From: Lysobacteraceae bacterium PS02065
Lineage (GTDB): Bacteria; Pseudomonadota; Gammaproteobacteria; Xanthomonadales; Rhodanobacteraceae
Assembly (NCBI GenBank): GCA_029959555.1
Contig: JASCPI010000036.1
Location: 1-51,590, forward strand
Reading direction: 5' to 3'
Length of the DNA stretch: 51,590 nt
The notes beneath the pieces are model-generated. The model had not been told where the DNA came from, did not search any database, and worked only from the letters and a program-made list of their open reading frames with translations. Every line of letters begins with the position of its first letter. Position 1 is the stretch's first letter. A program made the translations under genes and the position numbers. Shown one piece after another: positions 7,495-15,279 of this stretch.

Positions 7495-8520
7495 ATGGAT
7501 ACGTCGATGACCGTGCAGGCTGCGTGGCGGAAGCGCTCGCGCGCAATGACGCGAAGCCTGCGCGCCCTCGCCTGCCTCGCGTCATGCGCCTTCGCGACAC
7601 ACGCGCATGCGCAGTGCGACGACGTGTTCGGATACGGCTTCGAGGACACCGCCGCGCCGGCCGCGCCGATCCAGGGCTCGGCGACGCTGCAGACCAGCGA
7701 CGGCGCGACGCATACCTGGTTCTACCGCATCCCCGCGACGCCTTCGCCGCCGCGCGGGCGCCCGGTGCTCATGTGGCTGCACGGCGACGGCGGCAACGGC
7801 AGCGGGCTCGCGAGCGCGTTCCGCCCGTTCACCGATCCGGATGGCGCCATCATCGTCACGCCGAGCGGCATCAACCAGACCTGGACGCACGCCGCCGCCG
7901 ACCTGCCCGGCCGGCCGCAGGACGCGCAGGCGATCAGCCGCATCCTCGACACGCTCGTCACCGACGGCCTCGCCGGCCAACGCGTCGATCCGCGCCGCAT
8001 CTACGTCGGCGGGGAATCGCGCGGCGCCTACATGCCCTACTACCTGCTGCAGCGCCCGTCGACGAAGGCGCGCTTCGCCGCGGTCGCGATCAACGCCGGC
8101 CTGCTCTACTGCCAGAGCGGCGACACCGACTGCGTCGCTTCGGGCTCGCAGGCCGTCAACCATGGCGCAGCGACGCCGATCCTGCACCTGCACGGCACCA
8201 ACGACACCGCCGTCGCACCACCGCCCACCGCGACGTTCAACACACCGGTCAACTGGGACGTCGACTGGCGCGTGTTCTACCCAATGAAACTGTGGGCCAC
8301 GCAGAACGGCTGCTTCGGCGGCGACAACAGCACCGGCCGCGACAGTGGCGTGCTGCGCGAGACCTACGCGGTCGGCGCTGCCACCGCGCGCCGCTACGAC
8401 CTGACCGGCTGGTCACCGGCCTGCGAGAAATACCAGCTCATCCTCGTCGAGAACGGCGGGCACGTGATCGGCGGGCAGCAGCAGAGGATCTGGGGGTTCC
8501 TGGGTGGGCGGTGTCGGTGA
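7495..8520 (+). CDS. Secreted PHB-depolymerase-like alpha/beta hydrolase
   Basis: This 341-aa protein has an N-terminal secretion signal (MTRSLRALACLASCAFATHAHA, reached after a 17-aa leader from the chosen ATG). The mature part resembles the LpqC/poly(3-hydroxybutyrate) depolymerase esterase family. It has an oxyanion-region motif MWLHGDGGNGSG, a nucleophile elbow GGESRG (Ser in GxSxG form), an acid in HGTNDTAV and a His near the end in NGGHVIGG. The substrate could be short polyesters or aromatic esters; I cannot tell. Just after the signal lies CDDVFGYGFEDT, an FxxGFE motif that recurs in another secreted protein here. The ATG at 7495 has GGGGAG upstream; an ATG at 7546 would give a more standard signal peptide. 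Confidence 0.78.
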   Translation: MDTSMTVQAAWRKRSRAMTRSLRALACLASCAFATHAHAQCDDVFGYGFEDTAAPAAPIQGSATLQTSDGATHTWFYRIPATPSPPRGRPVLMWLHGDGGNGSGLASAFRPFTDPDGAIIVTPSGINQTWTHAAADLPGRPQDAQAISRILDTLVTDGLAGQRVDPRRIYVGGESRGAYMPYYLLQRPSTKARFAAVAINAGLLYCQSGDTDCVASGSQAVNHGAATPILHLHGTNDTAVAPPPTATFNTPVNWDVDWRVFYPMKLWATQNGCFGGDNSTGRDSGVLRETYAVGAATARRYDLTGWSPACEKYQLILVENGGHVIGGQQQRIWGFLGGRCR

Positions 8521-8655
8521 CCACGCACGGGAACATGGTTCCGACGAATGACACGACGACACCCACACGGCGATGGTCTGGCACGACCCTCCTCGTGATG
8601 CCACATTCTCCAGTCGTCCCTGATGCGGACCACACCGTCGACATCACACCGGAGG

Positions 8656-9030
8656 CTACGGCGCCGAATCCCGTCGCCCCATCCGGCGAAATCCGTCACC
8701 CAGCAACACAAGGGCCGCGAAGGCGAAGACGATGCGTTCCGCATGGTCCATTCCGATGTCCAGGATCATCAGCAGCGTCGCCGCACCCGCCAGGAACAAG
8801 GAGGGCATACCGACAGGCCGTCGTGTGCGAAAGCCGAGGACGAGGAAACCGGACGACAAGGCCAGGCCCAGCAGGCTACCGAGCGTGGAATACATGACGA
8901 CCTGCCATGGAGCGGACTCGGGCTCAAGAAGGCGAATCTGATCGTTCGCGGCCACCCCGAGCGAGACGATCCAGTAGGACGCCAGAACCAACGCAAGCAG
9001 GGCCCGCGCGTACCGCGCCGTGTCGATCAT
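8656..9030 (-). CDS. Small four-helix membrane protein of unknown function
   Basis: This protein of about 124 aa begins MIDTARYARALLALV and has four hydrophobic stretches separated by short charged loops, ending in RRMGRRDSAP. I do not recognise the family. The start at 9030 has GGTGAGG just upstream; an ATG at 9042 and another at 9054 are in frame and possible. The same frame stays open to 9393, but that extension lacks protein-like composition. The gene converges on the esterase and diverges from the membrane protein at 9370. Confidence 0.6.
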   Translation of the reverse strand: MIDTARYARALLALVLASYWIVSLGVAANDQIRLLEPESAPWQVVMYSTLGSLLGLALSSGFLVLGFRTRRPVGMPSLFLAGAATLLMILDIGMDHAERIVFAFAALVLLGDGFRRMGRRDSAP

Positions 9031-9369
9031 CGCCTCACCCATCCTTTTCGGCATGTCCGGGAATTGGAGTTTCCCAGAACGCCGAGCATGACACTCGTCC
9101 TCGGACACCTGTCCAACCAGGACAACCGTCCAGCAGGAGCCGAGCATCGTGACTCCACGATCCATTGTCCGCTCTCCATGGCTCTCTTGCCCCTCAGACG
9201 AGAGCACTGCCGCGCCTCGTTCGTCATGCGAGACAACGGTGCGATCTCCCCGTGACTGCTGCCTGCACTGGATCCTATACCCAGCGTGCAAGCATGCTGA
9301 ACGCAGCGAATTGCCCGCAAAGTCCGCATTCCGCGATGATGGGCCCCATCGATCCGCGCGGTAGTCACG
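9031..9369. other. Divergent intergenic region
   Basis: This gap of about 340 bp separates two divergent membrane-protein genes. Its base composition is visibly less GC-biased than the neighbours. A -10-like TATACC occurs near 9286 on the plus strand and could serve the 434-aa gene. I see no convincing gene, RNA or terminator. Confidence 0.45.
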
Positions 9370-10674
9370 ATGCCAGCATTCCCCACGCACCACGTCGCAA
9401 CCTCCATGTCGGATGTCTCGACCCCGGACGGCGGCGGTACGTCACGCGAAGCCGGGCATGCGTGGATGGACATCCCGCGGCTCGCCGGCCGCCTGCTGTG
9501 GCAGCACTGGCCCGCGTTGCTCGCGTGCTTCTTCGCGCAGCGCGTCGCCTACGACGTGTTGCTGTTCGGTGCGATCCAGCTCGCCGAGACGGGCGTGCTG
9601 CTGTCGTACGCGGCGATCGCGGTGCTGATCGTGAGCCAGCTGGTCGGTGCGATCGCGATGTTCCTCGTGCTGCGCCCGTCGATGCCGACGATGCAGTCGT
9701 CCGCCGGACTGCCGCCGATGGTCGCGCAGCGCTCCTGGCTGAGCGTGCTCGCGGTGGCGCTGCTGCCGTTCTTCGCCTACTACGCGGGCTGGGGCCTGCT
9801 GGAAGGGATCAAGCGCGACTTCGTGCTGACCTACCAGACGTGGGTGTCGTTCGAGCGGCGCGAGCCGCTGCAGGACATCCTCGCGCTGCGCGGCCTGTGG
9901 ATCGCGCTGGTGCTGTCGTGGGGCCTGCGCGAAATATCGAAGCGCCGGTTCGCGGCGACGAAGCACGGCGGCTGGTCGATCGTGGTCGCGGCCTGCGAGG
10001 CCTACTGGCTGTTCGTGGGTGCCGCGGTGATCGCGCGCGGCTGGGCGCTCGCGACGGCGTGGTGGGAATCGCGCGTGGTCTACGCCGCGCTGACGACGTG
10101 GTGGGAGAACCCGTTCGTCGGCGTGATCTCGCTCGCGCCGCTCAAGCAGGTGTTCGATCCGGCATGGGCGCTGCTGTCGACCGCCGGCAGCGCCATGGTG
10201 ATGCCGCTGGTGTGGCTGGCCATCGCCGCGATCGTGTACGGCATGGACTTGCGCCGCCGCGGCCGCCTGGACCGCCACGATGCGCATGCGCGACTGGTCA
10301 GCCGCCGCTACCGCCACCTGCACCCGGTGTGGAAGAAGGCGGTCGACAAGGCCAGCGGCGGATGGAACGGCAAGGGCATCCCGATCCTCAACGCGATCCG
10401 GCTCGTGCTGCGCGCGGGCCTGCCGGCGCTGCTCGTGCTGTGCGTGGGCTGGGCGCTGCTGGACTTCGTCGACGCCCACGCGTGGGGCCTCGCGACCACC
10501 CTCGTCGGGCCACAGCCCTGGGACGACTGGCGCGTGTTCGGGCAACCGTTGTCGCTGCTCTTCAACGGACCGATGTCGCTGCGGCCCGCGTTGTTCACGC
10601 AGCTGCTGCGCGTGGTGCTGCTCGCCGCGACCTTCGATCGCGCGATCGCCGGCCTGCGCGCGATGCGCGGCTGA
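9370..10674 (+). CDS. Polytopic membrane protein of unknown function
   Basis: This 434-aa protein has about seven to eight hydrophobic segments. A cytoplasmic-looking basic loop (YGMDLRRRGRLDRHDAHARL and following, about residues 280-330) splits the N-terminal helices from the C-terminal ones. Two aromatic-rich motifs, ATAWWESRVVYAALTTWWE, stand out near residue 230. I do not recognise the family. An internal ATG at 9406 (MSDVST) is an alternative start, since the first 12 residues look dispensable. The gene ends six bases before the convergent three-gene operon of anchored proteins. Confidence 0.75.
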   Translation: MPAFPTHHVATSMSDVSTPDGGGTSREAGHAWMDIPRLAGRLLWQHWPALLACFFAQRVAYDVLLFGAIQLAETGVLLSYAAIAVLIVSQLVGAIAMFLVLRPSMPTMQSSAGLPPMVAQRSWLSVLAVALLPFFAYYAGWGLLEGIKRDFVLTYQTWVSFERREPLQDILALRGLWIALVLSWGLREISKRRFAATKHGGWSIVVAACEAYWLFVGAAVIARGWALATAWWESRVVYAALTTWWENPFVGVISLAPLKQVFDPAWALLSTAGSAMVMPLVWLAIAAIVYGMDLRRRGRLDRHDAHARLVSRRYRHLHPVWKKAVDKASGGWNGKGIPILNAIRLVLRAGLPALLVLCVGWALLDFVDAHAWGLATTLVGPQPWDDWRVFGQPLSLLFNGPMSLRPALFTQLLRVVLLAATFDRAIAGLRAMRG

Positions 10675-10680
10675 GAGCGC

Positions 10681-11307
10681 TCAGTCGCGCGGCGCCGGCG
10701 ACGCGAAGCGCAGGTAGGTGCCCATCTTCGGCGTCGTGGTGAACGGTGGGAAGAACACGTCGACATGCAGATCCTGCAGCGCGACGTCGGAAGGGATCAG
10801 GTAGGCGTGCGTGAACGCGAACGGCTGTCCCTCGACCGCCGTCGCCGGTTCGCCCGTCGCGCGCGAGCCGCAGGTTCCATTGAAACGCTGCCGCATCATC
10901 CAGGTCGAGAGCCTGGCCGGAAAGTTGGCTTCCCAGCGGCGTCCGTTCGCATCGACGAGTCGCCCCTTGCACTGGTCGAGACGTTGCGCATCGACACCCG
11001 CACCGGGGATCACCTCGAAATCGATCACCAGCCGCGTGGCCTCGGCGTGCAGGTATTCCGCGGCCGTGCCGACGGGCGCCACGTCGCGCCGCACGCCGAC
11101 GATGCGCCAGCGCGCACCTTCGTAGTCGCTCCATGCCTGCGCATCGGTCGCCGCAGCGATCGCGGTGCGCGGCCGGATGCGGTCGAGTTCGCGCTCGTTG
11201 ATGCGCCACGGCAGGTAGAACGCCAGCACGCCGAGCACGACCGCCGCGGCAAGCCAGGCGCGCTGGCGCCGCCACCAGGTTGGTGAAACAGGTGCGACGT
11301 CGTTCAT
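10681..11307 (-). CDS. Single-pass anchored protein of unknown function (operon gene 3)
   Basis: This 208-aa protein has one N-terminal membrane helix (AWLAAAVVLGVLAFYLPW, about residues 17-34) preceded by a basic, Trp-rich cytoplasmic start. The rest looks like an extracytoplasmic beta-rich domain with a likely disulfide pair (QCKGRL and NGTCGS). No catalytic motif is visible and I do not recognise the family. Its ATG overlaps the stop of the upstream gene by four bases, so it is probably co-translated with it. Confidence 0.75.
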   Translation of the reverse strand: MNDVAPVSPTWWRRQRAWLAAAVVLGVLAFYLPWRINERELDRIRPRTAIAAATDAQAWSDYEGARWRIVGVRRDVAPVGTAAEYLHAEATRLVIDFEVIPGAGVDAQRLDQCKGRLVDANGRRWEANFPARLSTWMMRQRFNGTCGSRATGEPATAVEGQPFAFTHAYLIPSDVALQDLHVDVFFPPFTTTPKMGTYLRFASPAPRD

Positions 11308-11924
11308 GGCGCGCGCTCCGGCGAACGCAGGTCGAGCATAGGCACCGCCGCGTCGAGCAACGTCTTCACGTGTGCAGCATCGAGCCCGACGTCGACGTCG
11401 GCCAGGTGATCGAGCTGCGCCGGCGCGCCGTTGCCGCTGAAGAACTGCAGCGTCGCGCCCTCGAGCGCGTCGATCGGCACATCGAACACGTAGGCGCCGT
11501 TGGCGGGCAAGCCCGTCACGAGGTACAGGTCGGCCAGATTGAATCCCTTGAGGTCCGGTCGGTCGGCCGGCGCCGCGCGATAGACGCGTCCGTCGCGCGC
11601 GCGCAGCTGCGCACCGACATAACCGTTCGCCTGCGTCACCGTGACCTCCGCCAGTGCGGATAGCCAGATGCCGTCCGCCTTCACCTCGCGCGCCGGGCCA
11701 TCGCTCGTGCGCGGATCGAGCCGATACGCATGGGCGAGCTTGAGCTTGCCGACCTTGACCGAAAAGTTGCGCGCCTCAAGCGTCTGCCCGGTCGCGCCGC
11801 GGATCAGCATCGGCGCGGTCTTCTCGTCCATCGAGGGCTCGTGCCGGCGCAGCGCGACGATCAACGCGAGCGAGGCGAGTGTCGCGACGACCAGCCCCCA
11901 GCGGATCGGCAGCGAGCGGTTCAC
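11304..11924 (-). CDS. Single-pass anchored protein of unknown function (operon gene 2)
   Basis: This 206-aa protein has an N-terminal anchor (WGLVVATLASLALIVALRR) followed by an extracytoplasmic domain with several beta-strand-like stretches (QTLEARNFSVKVGKLKLAH, NGAYVFDVPIDALEGATLQF). The pattern of a short anchor plus a DUF4352-like beta domain is only a fold-level impression. It overlaps both neighbours by ATGA, placing it in the middle of a three-gene translationally coupled set. Confidence 0.75.
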   Translation of the reverse strand: MNRSLPIRWGLVVATLASLALIVALRRHEPSMDEKTAPMLIRGATGQTLEARNFSVKVGKLKLAHAYRLDPRTSDGPAREVKADGIWLSALAEVTVTQANGYVGAQLRARDGRVYRAAPADRPDLKGFNLADLYLVTGLPANGAYVFDVPIDALEGATLQFFSGNGAPAQLDHLADVDVGLDAAHVKTLLDAAVPMLDLRSPERAP

Positions 11925-12487
11925 GCGTCACCCCCTGCGCAGTCCTGCGAGACAGGCAGCGTGAACTTCCAGCCCGGGCCGTCCTGCAACCACATCGACT
12001 CGCCGCTCGCGTGGCTGCGTTCGACGAAGCGACGCTTGAACATGCCCCACGTTGACGTCGCCGGCGGCGCCATGCCGGACGGCAGCTCCCATATGAAGTC
12101 GACGAGTACCGGCAGGCCGGGGCCGAGATCGAAGCGCAACGTCGCGTCGTCGGCGCGCTGGGAGCGTTCCGCGAGTACGGGATCACCGTGGCCCTGCGGA
12201 AGCCAGACCACATCCTTGTCGAGGTAGGCGCGCATCGCGAGCCAGTCGCGCGATCGGCTCTCGACCTTCGCACGCAGGATCAGGTAACGCGGCTCCCCTT
12301 CCTTCGATGCGAGCTGCCCCGGACGCTGGTCGGCGCTCCACGCGCACAGCGGCGTGACGATGAACGCCTCCGAGGTGATCGGCACGCCGGCACCGGAGAC
12401 CGGCATGGTGCCGCCGGTCGCGTCCGCGCGCCGGAAGCCGCCGGACAGCGCGACGATCGCAGCGGCGAGCGTCGCCGCGAGCAGCAC
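11921..12487 (-). CDS. Single-pass anchored protein of unknown function (operon gene 1)
   Basis: This 188-aa protein as annotated starts at a GTG inside its own membrane helix (LLAATLAAAIVALSGG). The frame continues upstream with FSDLQRLWRQRSWRLV, a basic stretch that looks like a real cytoplasmic start. A CTG at 12535 with GGAG eight bases upstream would give 204 aa, matching the 208 and 206 aa of its two operon partners. The mature part has PITSEAFIVTPLCAW and a Cys near the C-terminus. Family and function are unknown. Its stop overlaps the next start (ATGA). Confidence 0.7.
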   Translation of the reverse strand: MLLAATLAAAIVALSGGFRRADATGGTMPVSGAGVPITSEAFIVTPLCAWSADQRPGQLASKEGEPRYLILRAKVESRSRDWLAMRAYLDKDVVWLPQGHGDPVLAERSQRADDATLRFDLGPGLPVLVDFIWELPSGMAPPATSTWGMFKRRFVERSHASGESMWLQDGPGWKFTLPVSQDCAGGDA

Positions 12488-12655
12488 CAGACGCCAGGAC
12501 CGCTGTCGCCACAGCCGTTGCAGATCGCTGAACAGGGAGAGGACTCCACGAAGAAGCGCGACACCTTACCCGAAGCCACGGTGTCACGCGCCAGGCGTGC
12601 TTCCCGCCGTTGAGGTCACGTTACGGTTTCCGGAGCCCTCCCTGCCGAGATCGAT

Positions 12656-12805
12656 CTACCGATCGCATTGCCACGTCAAGTGGTCCCAACGGCCACCGGA
12701 ATCCAGGCAGGCGTCGCCTGCGATGAACGAAGACACCAGGAAGGCCACCACCCCGATCAGCACGAGCGAGGCGATCGTGACGAGGTTCCATACCGTTCGT
12801 TTCAT
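12656..12805 (-). CDS. 49-aa single-pass peptide with CLDSGGRWD motif
   Basis: The peptide starts MKRTVWNLVTIASLVLIG with an AGGAA ribosome-binding site six bases upstream. It has one membrane helix and a short exported tail containing GDACLDSGGRWD and a final WQCDR. The two cysteines could form a disulfide. Short proteins ending in C-L-D-x-G-G-x-W-D...C are widespread in proteobacteria but have no established role. The frame is open further upstream but that part is not protein-like. Confidence 0.65.
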   Translation of the reverse strand: MKRTVWNLVTIASLVLIGVVAFLVSSFIAGDACLDSGGRWDHLTWQCDR

Positions 12806-13142
12806 GATGTTCCTGGAGGTGGAGACCTGCACCGCGAAACTCGATCGCCCTTGCTTTCCGGCACTGAACGAGACGGCAGGCCGACAGCCCTTTACAGCGA
12901 CGTCGCGCGAGGTCGGGCGGCATTCCGACGCCGCCGTGATGCGGTCGCACATAACGGCACTGCTCGCCGCGCTGGTCAGGATCAGGCCTTCAAGGCCTGA
13001 ATCGGCGAGCCAGCCGATCGCACTGTTCCGTCGAAAGTCAGCGAACAAGAGGCCGTCGGGCTATCACGATCCGGCGGGATCGCATCACGACTGCATCAGG
13101 CGCCTTGCACGCCCCGGCACTCTCCGCGTACCACCATGATTC
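12806..13142. other. Intergenic region with a perfect dyad
   Basis: This 337-bp gap separates two minus-strand genes. It holds TCAGGCCTT-C-AAGGCCTGA (12982-13000), a perfect 9-bp dyad with a one-base centre that could fold as a weak hairpin downstream of the frameshifted lipoprotein gene. No T-tract follows. No gene is evident. Confidence 0.45.
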
Positions 13143-13744
13143 TTACGGGCCGTGCGGGTTCGAAAGCGCGAGACCCTCAAGAATCGCCGGATCCGGGCCC
13201 AACTTGGGATCGGCAGACGTTGAATCCCCGGAGCGGTCGCGGTCGCGGTCGCGGTCGCGGTCGCGGTCGCGGTCGCAGCACAGCAACACCGACAGATCGG
13301 TGATGTCGATCGTCCTGCACAGATCCGCCAGCTCGCCCGTGCAGGCAGAGATCACGGAGACGTAGGTCTGCTTTCCGAACCACACGCTGTATCCACGACG
13401 CTGCTCGATCGTGGACACGTTCAGTGCGACGCCGGCAGGGACGATGGCCACGATCCCTTCCGGATTGTCCTTGCAGAGTCCCGTGACCGGACAATTCCTT
13501 TCGCGTGACGTCATGTCGACCCCGTAGTACCGCGAAGCCATGCGACTCGAACGCGGCCCCATGGTCGCGAGCACCAGGCGCTTCCCGCCATCGTCTACCG
13601 ACATCACCGCGAGCGGCAGCTTCGTACGAAAGCTGGCGCCTCGAGCGTAGCCGCCGTGGGCATCGATCGAACCGACAGCATGACGCAGCCGGTGACGGTC
13701 ACGAGCATCAACACTGCAATAAGGAAACGCGACGAGTTCGCCAC
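13143..13744 (-). pseudogene. Frameshifted lipoprotein gene with C-terminal Asp-Arg repeat
   Basis: A GTG at 13744 preceded by AAGGAG (7-bp spacing) opens a lipoprotein signal (FLIAVLMLVTVTGC, lipobox VTGC). That frame runs only to LEAPAFVRSCRSR and stops near 13604. The adjacent frame continues with FRTKLPLAVMSVDDGGKRL and stays open to 13143 with protein-like sequence, including GIVAIVPAGVALNV and several Cys. Joining the frames near 13620-13635 gives a lipoprotein of about 200 aa. The break could be a real mutation, a sequencing error or a recoding site. Near the C-terminus seven Asp-Arg pairs are encoded by a hexanucleotide repeat. Family unknown. Confidence 0.55.
13234..13275 (+). repeat. 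Hexanucleotide tandem repeat (CGGTCG)7
   Basis: Seven perfect copies of CGGTCG span 42 bp and encode (Asp-Arg)7 on the minus strand within the frameshifted lipoprotein gene. Because the unit is six bases, slippage would change the number of Asp-Arg pairs without shifting the frame. Confidence 0.95.
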
Positions 13745-13790
13745 GACACGGCTCCTTGCTTCCCGGACATCCCCATCGATCCTCCCACAT

Positions 13791-14096
13791 CTAGTCACGA
13801 TGCACGGGTCCGAACGACAGCTCACTTACGACGACGGCATCGCAGTCGAGCACGAGAAGGATGGCGGCATCCGGCGAAACGGGCAGCTTCGATGCGACCA
13901 CCGTCACCGATGCCTTGTCGATCTTCGATAAGCGGACGTCGAAGCGCCCCTCGTTCCAGCGATGCCTGTCCGTCATGTGGCGCACGGAGGACTCGAGCAC
14001 GGCAGATTCGGAAAACGCGCATGCGTCCGGATCGCGCTCGATGGCACCTCCGCTTGAAGCGACGATTGCCACCATGACTTTCGCCCGATACGCCAT
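13791..14096 (-). CDS. Orphan 101-aa protein
   Basis: The protein begins MAYRAKVMVAIVASSGGAIE and ends with a hydrophobic beta-rich half (ASVTVVASKLPVSPDAAILL... VVVSELSFG). I do not recognise it. It lies 46 bp upstream of the frameshifted lipoprotein start on the same strand, so the two may share a transcript. The N-terminus is not a classical signal peptide. The C-terminal half looks more protein-like than the N-terminal half, so the start may be further downstream. Confidence 0.45.
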   Translation of the reverse strand: MAYRAKVMVAIVASSGGAIERDPDACAFSESAVLESSVRHMTDRHRWNEGRFDVRLSKIDKASVTVVASKLPVSPDAAILLVLDCDAVVVSELSFGPVHRD

Positions 14097-14231
14097 GCCT
14101 GCTCCGGAACCAGTCCTGGTCGCTCAACCAACGGTACGCATGGTCAGCACGAAACCCTAGAGGATCTCGAGAATGATCCTGTCTCTCATGCGCCCCGCTT
14201 CACGACCCGCACCATCCCGGTGGCGTGATGA

Positions 14232-14708
14232 TCATCTCCGCTCCACATCGAACCGGCTTCGCACAGTCGCTTCGTCGACGAGGTGCAGCACGGGCTCTCC
14301 GCGCTCCAGCACGTAGAAGTCGTAAGCGTCGCCGACGCGTATCCTGATGGCCCGCGGGTAGTCGATCATCGAGGCTCCGGCCTTCCAGTACACATCGTCC
14401 TGGACGCCTTGCACGATGGTCCTGCCGCCCGCCCTGGCCTGAACCTCGAACTCCACGCGCCCCTGGTAGAACGCGATGTCGATGCGCTCCGCCTCGTCGC
14501 AGAGACGCTCGTGCGCCCGGCACCAGGACGGCAGTGGCCCCGGCGCGAGCGTGAAGACGGACTCGGGCCACTCGAGCTTTCCGCACGCGACCAGGCCAAA
14601 CCATGCGGCGAGCATGACCGCCAGCGGACGCGAACACGCCACGCATCGACGAACGAACCGGTCCCATTGTCCCGCACGCTCGCGCGCGCCGCAGGTATCG
14701 ACATTCAT
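14232..14708 (-). CDS. Putative lipoprotein or anchored protein of unknown function
   Basis: This is a 158-aa frame from the ATG at 14708, which overlaps the stop of the upstream zinc-ribbon gene (ATGA). A hydrophobic stretch PLAVMLAAWFGLVACGK ends in LVAC, a lipobox-like sequence with Cys at residue 42. A signal this long is unusual, so translation may really start nearer the hydrophobic part. The mature region has HERLCDEAERIDIAFYQGRV and DDVYWKAGASMIDYPRAIRI, resembling small periplasmic beta proteins. Family unknown. Confidence 0.6.
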   Translation of the reverse strand: MNVDTCGARERAGQWDRFVRRCVACSRPLAVMLAAWFGLVACGKLEWPESVFTLAPGPLPSWCRAHERLCDEAERIDIAFYQGRVEFEVQARAGGRTIVQGVQDDVYWKAGASMIDYPRAIRIRVGDAYDFYVLERGEPVLHLVDEATVRSRFDVERR

Positions 14709-14932
14709 ACGATCACCAGCACGACGAATGCCCCGACGAGCAGCGGCAGTCCGATCACGAGGCCGAGGACGTTGAGGAACGAGAGGCAGTCCCTGCAGTA
14801 GCTGTCTGCACCGAACAGCGGACCGGCGATCCAGTACGCCGGATTGAGCAGCCGCAGGGGCGAGAACGCTTCACGCCGTGCAGAGGATCCGCATCGCGTG
14901 CAGAGGAGCGTTCCGTCATGTCCCGATGTCAT
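14705..14932 (-). CDS. Small zinc-ribbon-like membrane protein
   Basis: This 75-aa protein starts MTSGHDGTLLCTRCGSSARR, with AAGGAG six bases before the ATG. Two Cys pairs (CTRC near residue 11 and CRDC near residue 48) could bind zinc. The C-terminal half is a strong hydrophobic segment (LGLVIGLPLLVGAFVVLVIV). It is the first gene of a minus-strand group of small orphans and overlaps the next start by ATGA. Function unknown. Confidence 0.65.
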   Translation of the reverse strand: MTSGHDGTLLCTRCGSSARREAFSPLRLLNPAYWIAGPLFGADSYCRDCLSFLNVLGLVIGLPLLVGAFVVLVIV

Positions 14933-15279
14933 GCCCTGCTCCTTGCCGATGGCCAACCGACGACGCCCGAACCGGCTTCGACGAAGCGCGTCACTTCGCA
15001 CGGACCTCGACGGTCCGTGACAGGACGCCGTCGGGGCCGGTGCCTGTTCGCGCCCCGACTCTAACCGCGCACGGCTGCCGGAGGAAACCGCAGACCGGCA
15101 CGCCATCGCGCGCCACAGCCTCGCCCGAACCGTGAACCACGCCACACCCCCACTGCGAACGCCACCCCACGCGCACGACGCCGCCCGAAGGCCGCCACAA
15201 CCCGCCCGCTATACTTCGTGCGGGGAGCGGAGCCGTTGCGGCGCCGCCTGATCCTGCACGCCTCACCTGGAAGGTATCC
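14933..15279. promoter_or_regulatory. Divergent promoter region of the A2M operon
   Basis: This 347-bp gap separates the zinc-ribbon gene from the alpha-2-macroglobulin gene. A good -10 hexamer TATACT lies at 15210-15215 on the plus strand, about 65 bp before the A2M start; no clear -35 is seen. The rest contains no recognisable gene. Confidence 0.5.

Noticed and set aside
13234..13275. CRISPR array
   Set aside because: The units are 6 bp, contiguous and without spacers; it is a simple tandem repeat inside a reading frame.
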